Positions 49,101-60,569 of a stretch of 64,000 nucleotides of DNA are shown here, piece by piece. The notes below the pieces were generated by a model, which was not told where the DNA came from, ran no database searches, and saw only the letters and a list, made by a program, of their open reading frames with translations. The position numbers and the translations under genes are program-made. Origin of the DNA: Heliocybe sulcata (taxonomy: Eukaryota > Basidiomycota > Agaricomycetes > Gloeophyllales > Gloeophyllaceae); contig ML213523.1 in NCBI GenBank assembly GCA_004369045.1, positions 323,688 through 387,687 on the forward strand, in the 5' to 3' direction. Position 1 is the stretch's first letter. Each line of letters starts with the position of its first letter.

Positions 49101-49331
49101 TAAGTCACCGAAGCGCCCATATTGAAGATAAGAAGGCGTGCGGCCATTGGTGGATAACAACAGAATTTGTTTCGGGCTCGCTTGGCAAGCAAAGCGGTCG
49201 ACAGCGTGGAAGGGAGCGCTCCGTTAGTATATATCGTCGGGGAGCGCTCTGCCTGTCTTTCTTTCCGACTTCCTCTCCGTCGTGGATCGCCCGGACATCA
49301 CATTCGCGCAGTATTGCGTTAGTCGGGCAAC
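46112..49331. other. Gene-poor interval upstream of the ammonium transporter
   Basis: A 3.2-kb stretch without a supported gene. Minus-strand frames between 46900 and 47860 include hydrophobic stretches (FFALVFSSVFRPFVLPVFSW; YTLYFLLCYSPISDLPRLV) that might be exons of a membrane protein, but I could not link them. The right end should contain the transporter promoter. Confidence 0.35.
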
Positions 49332-51291
49332 ATGGTCAACGTTTCATATGACACATGTGAGTGTTCTTCTTACGACATCTATCAGCGAGTAGTTTGCTTG
49401 TCGCAGCGAAGCGGACGACAGCTGTTATCCGTCTGCGAGACTTGTGCAGAAGCTGCTGTAGACATGCTCTATGATTTAGCGGGCTCTCGGTCCAGGATGC
49501 AACTGGCGGTGGGGAACAGTCGTCGATGCTGCGCATGCTATGGAGAGTCGAGACTGCCGCTTTTTCGGACGAGCGGTCACATCAGTCAGCAAAGCGGATA
49601 CTTGATGACCTGGGCTCTGGGGATTGTCATGCAAAGCGCGATCCATAATAATTCGATTTTGCTGGCGTGTACGCAGATGTGCATGCTTACTGACTACTTC
49701 ATTCCGCAGCAAACGACCTTCATTGGTACGACCCTTCATCCGGCACAGACAATGTCTACAACCTTGGGGACATTGCCTGGGTGCTGTGCTCGACTGCCCT
49801 GGTCATGATCATGATTCCAGGCGTCGGCTTCTTCTACTCCGGTCTACTACGACGGAAGAACGCCCTTTCCATGATCTTCCTCTCTATGGTTTCCCTCGCC
49901 GTAGTCTCCTTCCAATGGTTCTTCTGGGGCTTCTCGCTCGCCTTCTCCGAGACCGGCTCGGCGTACATCGGAGACCTCCAATACTTCGGCCTGAAGGGCG
50001 TCCTCGAGAAGCCATCCATCGGGTCCACACGTATTCCTTCTATTGCATTCTGCGTCTTCCAGCTCATGTTCGCTGCCATCACGCCCATTCTTGCCGTCGG
50101 TGCTGTGGCTGAGCGGAGCAGACTTGGCCCCGTCGCCGTATTCATCTTCATCTGGAGCACGATTGTGTACGACCCGATCGCCTGCTGGACCTGGAACTCG
50201 AACGGGTGGTCGTACGTCATGGGTGGGCTCGATTTCGCGGGAGGCACCCCCGTGCACATTTCCTCGGGTACCGCTGCCCTCGCCATCTCCATCTACCTGG
50301 GCAAACGCAGGGGCTACGGTACGGAGCGCCTCGCGTACAAGCCGCACAACACCACCTACGTTATCTTGGGCACCGTCTTCCTGTGGTTCGGTTGGTTTGG
50401 TTTCAATGGCGGCAGTGCCTTGAGCGCCAACCTGCGTGCTGTCCAGGCGTGCATTGTCACCAACCTGGCGGCGAGCGTCGGCGGCTTGACCTGGATGCTC
50501 TGGGTAAGCCAGCTCACCTAATGTTCCCATTATCCACTGACATCTTCGGTGTGGTAGGATTACCGCCTCGAGCGCAAGTGGTCAGCCGTCGGGTTCTGCT
50601 CTGGTGCCATCTCTGGCCTTGTCGCCATCACACCCGGCTCCGGTTTTGTCGGCTCTCCTGCTGCCGTTTTATTCGGATTTATGGCTGGCACCGTGTGCAA
50701 TTTTGCCACCCAGCTGAAGTTCCTCTTCGGTTATGACGACTGTCTCGATATCTTCGCCTCGCACGCCATCGGGGGTATTGTCGGCAATGTAAGTGACTTT
50801 CCCCATATACAGTCTCACGTTTCTACAATGCTTATGGGCCTTGTAATCTGCAGATCCTCACCGGTCTCTTCGCTCAATCCTCCGTAGCCGAGTTCGACGG
50901 CATCGCCGCTATTCCAGGCGGCTGGCTCGACAGGCACTGGGTCCAGCTCGGTTACCAGATCGCCGACTCCACGGCGGGTCTCGCCTACTCCTTTGTCATG
51001 ACCACGATCATCTTGTGGCTCATGCACTTCTTCCCCTTCGGCATCCTGCGCCTGCGCTGCACCGAGGAGACGGAGATCCTCGGCGTCGACGATGCGGAGA
51101 TGGGCGAGTTCGCGTACGACTATGTTGGGCTTGAGGCGGAGATTGGGCCGAACGGCCAGAGGGAGTACGCGGAGGCGCATGGCGAGAATGCGGCTAGCGG
51201 AGGCAGGGAGCCCAGGCATTCGATGAGCCACCATATGAGCCAGGTGAAGAATGGGAGTACCGAGGGGAGCGTGGAGAAGACTGTTGCTTGA
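49332..51291 (+). CDS. Ammonium transporter (AMT/MEP family)
   Basis: Four exons (49332-49356, 49710-50503, 50558-50788, 50854-51291) encode 495 residues, the expected size. The protein is an eleven-helix plasma-membrane channel/transporter for ammonium. Signatures are ALVMIMIPGVGFFYSGLLRR (first helix), the external gate region SFQWFFWGFSLAF, DFAGGTPVHISSGTAAL with the first pore histidine, WFGWFGFNGGSA, and SHAIGGIVGN with the second pore histidine. The hydrophilic C-terminal tail (RLRCTEETEILGVDDAEMGE) includes the conserved DxxExGE-type element involved in gating. The first exon is 25 nt (MVNVSYDT), and the first intron, 353 nt, is far longer than others here. Probably nitrogen-regulated; I could not verify specific GATA sites. 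The racemase gene follows on the same strand. Confidence 0.96.
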
Positions 51292-51708
51292 GGTGGATGG
51301 ACTGTCGGTAAATTAATTGTGTTGGGATTGGTAGGCTTGTACGTGGGCTAGATTATTACTTGTCGCTCATTCGTTCTGTTTTTGCATCTCCACTTGTTTT
51401 GCTGCTCTCTATATCGGTCTGCGCTTCTGTGGCAGGCTCCCATGTGGTGTTCCTTGCGAACAGTCAAACATATAGATGTAACCAACCATCGATTAGTGCT
51501 ACAAATGCTAGCTGTACTTATTAGAGCTCGTGCATGTACACCGTCCGGGCAGGCATGGATTTCGGACACCTTCTGATAAGTCTAACCGGATGGCTACCCG
51601 GCTCGATCGGTTTACAATATTTACTGTATACTACGTGCATTCTTGCCTCTTTTATATCATTATGGACGTACCAAGCTGTCGCTGTCCGCTTCCTTCTCAT
51701 ACGACGCC
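51292..51708. other. Spacer between ammonium transporter and racemase genes
   Basis: About 400 bases, holding the transporter 3' end and the racemase promoter, with an AT-rich TATATCATT stretch near 51651. No gene is seen. Confidence 0.4.
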
Positions 51709-52515
51709 ATGTCGTCAGAGACTGTCTCCATTCTAGTAATCAATCCCAACTCATCGCGAATCATCACCGATGGCTTAAAACGGAATCTTGCGCCTTGCAT
51801 TCCACCAGGAACAAAAGTCACATACTTTACAGGCCCCTCAGATGCGCCGCCGTCGATTAATGACGAGCACACATCGCAGCAGTCTGAACAAGCGTGTCTG
51901 AGACTGCTGGAGGACTCTTCATCATTCTCGAAGTTTGACGGTTTCCTCGTTTGCTGCTGTGAGTATTATCTCTTGCCTGCGCCATACCGCGTTAACGAGA
52001 TGAAGTCAGCGACCATCCCCTAACGTACTCGCTCAGGAAGCTGTACAATAAGCCTGTCCTGAATATCTTTCATGCTTCCCTTATCCAAGGGCTTCTCCTA
52101 GGATCGCGCATTGGAATTATAACGACGGGTCCCGACTGGATCGAACCTTTGACCAAGGGCGCTGTCGACTTCTTCGGCGGCAATGGAAGGTTCGTCGGAG
52201 TCGAGGCAACTGGTCTGGGAGTCGTGGAGCTCAAGACCGATGGCGAAGGGCAAGTAGAAGAGCAGGTCCGAAAGTCCGCAAGTGAGATGGCCAACAAGGG
52301 CGCAGCCGTCATTGTGCTAGGATGTGCAGGTGAGGTTGGTTATCAATATCGTCATTCTCATATTGAAATGGAATGCTATTTAATCAGGCATGGCAGGCAT
52401 GGAACGGATGGTCAAATCTGCTGTGCAGTCTGCGGGATTACCTCCTGTGGAAGTGGTGGACGGTGCCAAGGCTGGCATAGAGCTTCTTTCTGGTTTGGCG
52501 AGGAAGGCTGGGTGA
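51709..52515 (+). CDS. Asp/Glu/hydantoin racemase family protein (Dcg1-like)
   Basis: Three exons (51709-51958, 52006-52329, 52388-52515) encode 233 residues. The N-terminus SILVINPNSSRIITDGLKR, GFLVCCFSDHPL with the first catalytic-type Cys, the central RIGIITTG, and VIVLGCAGMAGMERM with the second Cys are diagnostic of the two-cysteine Asp/Glu/hydantoin racemase family. Yeast Dcg1 belongs to this group and is encoded with allantoin-degradation genes; hydantoin or allantoin racemases interconvert enantiomers without cofactor. The position next to an ammonium transporter fits a role in using ring-nitrogen compounds, but the substrate cannot be read from sequence. The end after DGAKAGIELLSGLARKAG is normal. 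Confidence 0.88.
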
Positions 52516-53546
52516 AGCAATTCAGGACTTGAATGAAATCTAACCTGCCAAGTCGTACAGGCTCGCATTATTCGCCGAAGCCCTCATAATTGATAATTTG
52601 ACGTTGGAAGAAGTCCCTTTGTCATCTCGGATGAACTACTTGTAGGCCCCGGCCTGCCACGATGTCCAGACTTGAGACAATACGGTGAGAGCCGGTTTCC
52701 TGCCAAGTTACCAGTACCGATCCTCCTCGGGATTCTGAATTGCCTCAGGACGTCAATTGCTGTGCCAGACTGGAGCAGGTCATCTTACATGGAGTTCAGA
52801 CAGGTTCGGGTCCTGAGCTCTGCATTGTACGATCAGGGAAGTGTATCATGTAGCGGGCCAACCAACGGCACGACAATCTTCTCGCAATCTGGAGAAAGGC
52901 GTACCATAGCCAAAGCTCTAACTGGACCATCTCGCTAACCTCACCTTCAATGTCATTATGACAAGATCGCAAGCTCAGCGCATCGCGCACGCAGTGCAGG
53001 GATATCTGAGTTGAATATGTGCGTCGTTCGTCTCTCGGTCTTGAATGTGATATTCTCAAAGATCCCTCTACTTAAGGGCTTGTATTGCCTCGCCGTGTAC
53101 CATCCTCTCTGCTCAAACGCCAAGTGGGATGCAGATCTGAGTACGTATCGGTGATCGTATCCTCCCCTTTTGCACCACGAAGCGTGAAGTTTTATGCCCC
53201 TGGTTGCAAGTATACAAGGAAGGGCGTAAGCTTGGACGCGAACGACTGGGTGTATATTGCATCCGCTGTGTCCTTCAGATGAGACAAGGTACATTGTCAT
53301 TGCCGTACAGCGTATAACATACTTGGATACGTTGTATTATCCACTTTTTTTCAAGTCATCTTGTTCAGGACTACTGAGCTACTTCATACATGCTTATAAG
53401 GCGTTTTTACTGTTTTTGGATATGTTATTTTCGGAGAGATCTTTCCCCGATTCCTGACATATGCCGCTATGAGTAATCCGCTCGCACAGCAGGCTATCTT
53501 GCGTATTTTGTCCGGTACCTCTCCGCCGCACTCAGTGTCAGCAGTG
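52516..53546. other. Gene-poor interval
   Basis: About 1 kb between the racemase and eIF3g genes, both on the plus strand. The segment 53290-53460 is AT-rich. No gene is supported. Confidence 0.4.
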
Positions 53547-54662
53547 ATGGCCAGCTCGTAAGTACGACAGTGCTGGAATTGATACCTGGGTCTGAACGAG
53601 CAATGCAGAGCACAAAAGACGTCTTGGGCGGATGAGGTTGACGAAATCGGTGAGTAGGATTAGTTGAATGGACTTTTCATGTCGTTACTCAGATGCCTTA
53701 GACCAGCCCAAAATCGAGGATTTCGTCGACGAGAACGGAATCCGGACGACTATCGAGTATACTACAAACGACCAGGGCAAGAAAGTGAAGGTGCGCAGCG
53801 GTTTCGTCGGTTCGTATGCCTTGAATTTTCACAGAGCTGCGCAGATTACTCGGAAGACAAAAAGAGTCCTACAGAAGTCCCTCGTGGATCATGTCGTTGC
53901 TGAGCGGCAGACATGGGCGAAGTTTGGACAGGAAAAGGGGAATAAGCCCGGACCCGACCGGGCTACGACTACTGTTGCAGAGGATATTCCGTTAAAACTC
54001 ACTGCTGGGAACAAGGTGCGCAGTGTCGATTATATCGTATATATGAGCTGACTCGTGAATTGCGTGACAGACATCGGAAAAGGATCAGCAACAAGAACAG
54101 TCCGTGAAGGCGAATCTCGCTCGCGCGGGTGCTGGCAAAGTTGTGTGTCGTATCTGCAAGGGCGGACACTTTACCGCGAAATGTCCTTACAAGGATACTC
54201 TCGGTGGTCTCGAAGGTACGCTACCTTGTCCACCCATATGCCGATACAACTGACGTTCCCCCAGAGTCTACCCCCAACTTCGATGACGATGCACCAGCTG
54301 GTGCCGAGCCAGCTGCAGCACCCGGTCCCAGTGCTGGCGGCAAATACGTCCCCCCATCGATGCGTAATCGTGGACCGGGCGAACGCCTTGCCACTTCCCG
54401 CGACGACCTACCGACGTTACGTGTTACGAATATCTCTGAGGACACGCAGGAGAACGACCTGCGCGACCTCTTTGGTGCGTTTGGCCGGGTTGCGAGGGTA
54501 TACGTCGGCCGCGACCGTGAGACGGGTATCGGTAAAGGTTTCGCGTTCGTCAGTTTCGACGACAGGGCGATCGCGGAGCGGGCGATGCAGAAGACGCATG
54601 GAAGGGGTTACGATAACTTGATCTTGAACGTCCAGTGGTCGCAGCCAAGGGGAGATAAGTAG
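53547..54662 (+). CDS. TIF35: Translation initiation factor eIF3 subunit G
   Basis: Five exons (53547-53557, 53609-53649, 53693-54015, 54071-54215, 54265-54662) encode 305 residues. The start MASSAQKTSWADEVDEIDAL is the classic eIF3g N-terminus. TTIEYTTNDQGKKVKVRSGF binds the eIF3i partner region in the family. A CCHC knuckle follows (CRICKGGHFTAKCPYK), then KYVPPSMR and a C-terminal RRM with RNP2 LRVTNI and RNP1 KGFAFVSF. The protein is part of the cytoplasmic eIF3 complex and promotes scanning and reinitiation. The first coding exon is only 11 nt. It converges on the small Cys-rich gene. Confidence 0.97.
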
Positions 54663-54899
54663 ATCTCGCTCTCAGACGATCCCGTCTACTTTCGATGTCG
54701 GCTAAGTGTATATCATGCACCATGTACGAATGCGATGCTCTTGAGGTGCTAACGGAACAGTACCGGGGCGTGCCGTGGTGATCAGTGACGTTTGTTATAC
54801 AACAGTGAGATTCCAAGGTATGATACAGGATAATGTACATTGCTGTTGCTTTGGTATCGGGCGAGCCAAAGGTGAGTTCCCCCTTCATGAACGTCCGGC

Positions 54900-55364
54900 C
54901 TACTTATGCTTAGCTGCCTTCTTAGCTGCAACTCTCGCCTTCGAAATCTGCTTCTTCCACCCGTAACATTGGTTGCAGTCTACAGATGTCGTCAGATAAC
55001 GATGCCGACGGGCAGCGCGCAATACACGTACTGGCTGAGCCGTGCTTCTTGCAGCAGTAGTCGCCCTCCTTGTTCTGAGTAGCGGCCTGAACCTCCAGGC
55101 CCTCCCGGTCCAGGGGGTCAAACTGCAGTCACGCGCCACGGGTCAGCGGTGCCCACAGAACCTATCGCGGTACACCCACCCCGAACACGGCGTCGTTGTC
55201 GGCCCTGCCGTCAAAGTCGCATTCGGAGCACTGAAGAAAACGATGTAAGTCTCTGAAATCCGAAGATAAGGACATGACGTGCGACTCACAACTTCCTTGA
55301 AGTGCTTGCAGAAGAGAGCGTCGTTAATCTCAATCTCGGAGGAAGCAACAGCAGCGTCCGACAT
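54900..55364 (-). CDS. Small Cys-rich (zinc-binding) protein
   Basis: Four exons (55364-55290, 55230-55180, 55122-55032, 54979-54900) encode 98 residues in consistent phase. It starts MSDAAVASSEIEINDALFCK. Cysteines and histidines are arranged CKH...CSECDFDGR...DYCCKKH...CNQCYGWKK, a pattern that could bind two zinc ions in a treble-clef or MYND-like way. The tail is strongly basic (ISKARVAAKKAAKHK). I do not recognise a named family. The size and basic tail suggest a nuclear or ribosome-associated protein. Introns make up over a third of the gene. Confidence 0.75.
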
Positions 55365-56079
55365 GGCGACGAGGCAGGATAAGGTCAACGGTATAGACTG
55401 GTTGTCTAGTGGTAATGCGGGTCCAGCGGGCGGGTCTCTATATGAAGGCGGGTAGAGAACTGAGGAAGAGGGGACCCCGCCTGACCGAGACCTTTATAGC
55501 AAGCTCCAGAGAAGCCGAGACGTAAAGCGGCGTCTCTATTCCATTCATGGGGATCCGGCTGGTCATATGGGCTGCCTGGGCGTCATACAGAAGTCCAGCT
55601 GTACGCCGTGCACTGCGAGACTTGATACCCAACTTGCCGCTGGCTACAGGCGAACAACTTGCCGAAAACCAGTATGGCGCGTCTCAGCGTACGTCCAGCC
55701 CAGAGGGCACGATTGATTACTGGATGCTCTAGAGCGGAGTGCTGGAACCATAACAGCACACGAGCCTAATTCGAGACCTGGGTCCTGGGGACATTTACTG
55801 AATTGCGCACCTGATTCAGAGGAACAGCAGATGACCACTGTGGCGTGCGTTTAAACAATGAAGGTAAGTTTGGTTACCTGTGGCGGGTCGTACTGGTCCC
55901 TGGGCCCGGCGCTACCACCCTTAAGTATATGTGCAACGACGCTTCGATATTCAGGAGGTAGGCTACAAGTACATACATGCGATTAAAATATGTTCCGGCC
56001 GGGGATAGTACTAATGGATGATTAGGTGAGTTGACTCGCTCGTGCGTAGAATGGTCGAAAGCGTCGGGTGTCGGGTGCC
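55365..56079. other. Interval between the Cys-rich and F-box genes
   Basis: About 715 bases holding the promoter of the small gene and the 3' end of the F-box gene. A short segment at 55392-55420 (TGGTTGTCTAGTGGTAA) resembles a tRNA A box but no matching B box or cloverleaf follows. Confidence 0.35.
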
Positions 56080-58115
56080 TCAGGCGGCAGACTCGGTGGA
56101 AGTTCTCGCCTTCCTCTTTCTGGGGATCATAAACCGGGTTTCTTGACTGATGTTGGACTCGACGACGTCGTTCTCAGACGCAGCATCGTCAAGGCCTGCG
56201 TTGTTCTCCGAAACGGCGTCTTCGTTCTCAGAGTTAGACTCTTTGCTAGACGTCGCCTCGTCGGAAGCCGCCTCATGCTCGGAAGTGACATGTGCGCCAG
56301 CCGCTTCTTCACCCTGGAAGGTTGCTGCCGTTGTTGGGATATGGCGCTCGTCGGGCTCGGGGGAATCCTCCGCCTGCCCGTCGGATGATGGGGAGTGGAA
56401 GTATGGCGAGTGGAAGTCAGCGGCCAACGGGAACGGTGAAACCTGGTCTGCCAAATCCAGTACGGTCGCAGGGGGCGAGTTGTCTGAACCTGTAGTCTAC
56501 TGAGATATATCGCGGGGTAGGAGCAGACTATGCCCACCTTGTTCGTCCTCTTCGGCATTCCACTCGAATGCTGCCCCAAGCTCTGCAGGCGCGTTCGGAA
56601 TATGAGCTCCTGGCGGAGCAGGATTAACATGGAGAACGTAATCTTCTGCAATGGAAGTGAGCATCGTGACCATAGCACTGCGGTGTTAAAACATACCTTC
56701 TTCGCCATTGAAGTGGAAGGGACCACCCAACACGAAAGGCGATGAGACACCGTCCTCAACGGCTGTGGATGTAGTCAGCATACTGATGGTCGAGGGGATG
56801 ACAAAGTCATACCCTCTTCGGCCTCTGCCGCAGCCTCCCACTTGGCCTCCAACATGGCCACAATTTCTTCAGAAGTGAGGGACCTGTCGTTGATGACAAA
56901 TCGGGGCAGTGCGGAAGAGCGTTCTTGAAGCCAAGAGGCAAGACCACAGACGTAGTCCAAATCACCGTCGCAACGGTGTAGTTCGATAGTCAATTCTTCC
57001 GTGTCAGACACCGGGCCTATGGTGCTGCCGTACTCGTACTTGTCCGGCATGGTGCAATCAACAAACACAATGCGGTTGACCGGGACGTCCCAGAAAATGA
57101 ACTGTAGATCATAGAAGTGACTCTGCCTAAAGCTGTCGAACCTGACGACGTCCAGCGGATGATCGATTGCAGCCCACTGGCGCATGACTATATTGGAGGA
57201 GCGCCAGTACTCCATAGGCCAATTTACGCCGGTACGCACGTCCTTCAGGGAGACGGTCCTGAGGCCAGGCGCTTCGATCGCCTGGATGATATTCATGCCA
57301 ACAGACGGAACCCACACGTCGATGGATTCCAGCCTGGTCATTGGTATACATTTGGCATAGGGTCGACCACGGGGGCTGAAGATCGGGACGCGATGAGTGC
57401 AGTGTATCACCAAGTGTACCAGAGCAACAGAGCCCTGAAGCATGTCCATTATACTGGCCAAAAAACCGCTGTTGTCTCCGACCTCTTGGCCGGGTTCATT
57501 GCGGATTGTGAGCGACGTGAGCTTGGGCCAAAATGCAGCTTCCATGGTGAGCGTGAAACCGAGCGGTATCGACAGATTTCGAAGGTTTTCAGACTTGGAG
57601 AAGACCCCAAAGTCGTGAAGGAAGTCCTCCTCAACACTTGATCCGTTAGTCGTAGGCCGGGTCCAGCCTATCTGGAGGCTCTGCAGTTCGTGCAGAGGAC
57701 GAGGGGTAGAGCTGTCGTCCTCCACGCCGATGATGTTAACCGCCTCCGACAGAGTTGCGATATCGTCATGAGAGATAGCCAACGTCGCTAGACGCGACTG
57801 CTCTTCGCCAACCATCTCCGCAGCTCGGGCTACTTTCTCAAAATCCACTCGAGAGCCATTGAGTTCAACGCTCAGATGCATCTGCTGCGACCGCTCCAAA
57901 TACGTGCGCAGCTTAGCCTCGCTCTCGAAATCGCGGTCCCCGGAGAGAACAACGGTATCCCACAGCTCAGGTGCGCGCGTCACCAGCTCATGCCAACGCT
58001 TGCATACCAGGGACAAACGACTGAGTTGAGCGTCCCGGCGGGACGAGCTTAGACACTGTCTGAAGACGCCCAGCCACAGCTCGCCTGGGAGGTCTTCGTG
58101 TGTTTTGGCGGGCAT
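56080..58115 (-). CDS. F-box protein with acidic C-terminal extension
   Basis: Four exons (58115-56813, 56762-56697, 56645-56538, 56489-56080), all split in phase 1, encode 628 residues. The F-box is at about residues 7-50 (EDLPGELWLGVFRQCLSSSR, then SLVCKRWHELV). A degenerate leucine-rich region follows (LHELQSLQIGW, ENLRNLSIPLGF, WPKLTSLTIRN, TRLESIDVWVP, APGLRTVSLKDV), the usual layout of the expanded basidiomycete F-box family. Residues after about 435 form an acidic, Ser-rich extension (EEAASDEATSSKESNSENED and similar) ending RKRKARTSTESAA with a basic patch. Expected role: substrate receptor of an SCF ubiquitin ligase through Skp1 binding; the substrate is unknown. The extension is unusual for this family but is supported by three phase-matched introns. 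Confidence 0.8.
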
Positions 58116-60569
58116 CTGTGCGGGCCAGGTCAGTAATTGAAGGAGGTGGACGGAATTACGAACGCACTGGTGGGGGCGCGGTGGTTGTGATGGTGGGAGG
58201 TCAAGTTAAAGCGGGCAGAGTGAGGGTAGACGCGACTTTAACCACAGTGCAGGCTGTGGCTTGAGCAGTCACGCGCCGGCATGTTCAACTCTCTCAACCG
58301 GCATCCATTCCGGGACAGGTCCGCGCACGCACCATCGTCCTCAGTGGCACCTATCACGACGCAGAAATCCTCCAGAAATACGACTTCCCGCTCTCCCGTG
58401 AGTTTGGACTCTACTTTGGGTGGACGACGGACATACCCATCAAGGCGAGGACTGAAACCACCGCAGAGAGTCAAAAAATACGCAAGGCTGGGGGTGAGCG
58501 TTGTTGGGCAGAGCCAGAATATGTTTGGCCTTGCTTGCGGTTGCGGGTGCGCACACTATCCTGATATAAGTATTTTCTGAGATTTCGGCGAGTAGTGATA
58601 TCACTTACCGGAATCAACCGCCCTAGCCGGTTGTAAGATATCGGATGCGTGAATTTCCAAATAAATCGTCATGAAATCCGAGCGGCTCCTCTCAATAGGC
58701 GGGCATGACCTGGGCAAGGCGACTTGGAATTGACGATAGTCCTTGCGAGGCCGCCGAGGATGCTAGAGGCAGAACAAGGGCGGTATGAGTATTCTGCTCT
58801 TCAGAGCGGAAATGTCAAAAATCTGAGCGAAATTCTGACCTGCGGTATCGATGAACATGATGCGAAGATAGACGCATCTGACCCTGACCCAACAGGGTGA
58901 ACAAAGGAATCCATGCCATTATCCATAGCCGATAAGTAGTCGCATGGTGTTCCTGGCCGCTACACGAAGCGAGCCTCCATTTGCGAGATTTCGTGTAGAT
59001 TGCACTACTCAGAGCGCAGCGCAGCCAGACATTTCTACGAGCGTTAGAAATCAGTATCCAAAAGACCGCAGACCCATCGATGATACTCAACTCGCAGGAG
59101 GACGTGAGAAAGCCTCCGTTATTCTCAAACAAGGTCTGAATCAGGAAGAATCATCTCGGCCCTCGCTAGAACGCTCATGCGATCAGAATTCATGAGAGAA
59201 CACCAGATTCCTTATCCGTTTCAAGAACGTTCAGCTGTCGCGCGCCTGCAGGTTATCGGCTAGCTTGTTTGGAATGAAAGCACAGCCAATGATGAATGTT
59301 GATGATCCCAGCGGGACCCACAGATGTCAGTCAGTAAGTTCACTTTGTAGCATGAGTTTAAGAAAACAGCAGTCGCAGCAACAGTACTAGTGGAAGGTAC
59401 TTGAGAACATAAGCACGGGCGGAGCGTGTGGCTTTGTTCTCATTGTTTGTGGCGTGAGATTGAGACGAGTTTGACTCCGATGCCCGAAGAAGGTTGGAAG
59501 TGCATTTTCTCCTCGACGTGTCAGTCTCTAGCTTTTATCATAGATACATTGTTCGCTAACGATTGGGAACGAAAGACTGCATAGATGCTGCCCATATTTG
59601 AGCCAGCTACAGCTCAGGGCTCCCTTAATGATGGTCTGTGCTCAGCCGGCCTCAGGCGGGTGTACATTTAGCTGTTTCGCACTGGTTGTAGTGCAACGGC
59701 CACGAAGCAGGCTTGGCTCAGTACATATATTCGCGTTTTAAGTATTTCGTTGCGCTTCTTGTGTGTTCATTGACTCTGTGCACGAGCTCGCAGGTGAGAC
59801 CTAACGATATCAGCCTGTCATCATCATTATAGCGTCTGACAGGTCTTTTAGCGCGCAAATCCTTTCCCCCCAGCTTTTGTCGCTCTGTGCTCTCAATCCT
59901 CGTAAACGGCCGCTGTCTTCAATATGGCCAGAGTTATTTAGGTACCATTTTGATTTTATTCGGTCCGCGGAATTAATTACATACGTTTTTTCCTTTGTTC
60001 CTCAGGTATTAGGCCCTTCTCCAAACCATTCTGTCGGTCCGATGATCCGCGCAACTCGGGACCTGCAGAGGACAATGAGGCATCTCATCCAAGTTCCCTC
60101 ATATAGGATTTTCGTCCCGAGGAACAGCGGATGCATTGGTGAATATTATAAACCGCTGCCTGAGCCTTTGCTGGCGGCGCTTTCGTCCTGCTAGCCCTCT
60201 AAGTCTGCGATGCGCCGTCCCAAAATGCAGCCAAAACTCGGCGACGTGCCTCCTTCTGATGCAGCAATTTACGTCCTGGTCGCGACCGCTGTCGACGACT
60301 ACACTATTTCTGCGGCTGGTCATCCTGTCAATCGTTAATTTTTGAAATCCAGGACAATGAAAGGAATGAGGTAGGCGCTTCCCGATCCGTTCGCTTGCAC
60401 AGCAAGATGGTGGCGGGCCACAACCACAACTTGTGGCAAGGTCACGAGATGCGTTCGCTCGCGCTGCCTCTCCTGCTCTTCACACATCCTACCACCTCCG
60501 TCCGTCCATCCGACACATGGATTATCCGGCAGCCTCAGTATGATTTAACTCTCTCGTGCTAGCTCTCAG
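58116..60569. other. Gene-poor interval between two divergent F-box genes
   Basis: About 2.4 kb. No frame could be tied to a family; frames of up to 105 codons (for example 58815-59132 on the minus strand, 59877-60194 on the plus) lack ATG or splice support. The left end should contain the promoter of the F-box gene ending at 58115, the right end that of the one starting near 60570. Confidence 0.4.

Noticed and set aside
55392-55465. tRNA-like A box (TGGTTGTCTAGTGGTAA)
   Set aside because: No B box and no acceptor or anticodon stem follow.
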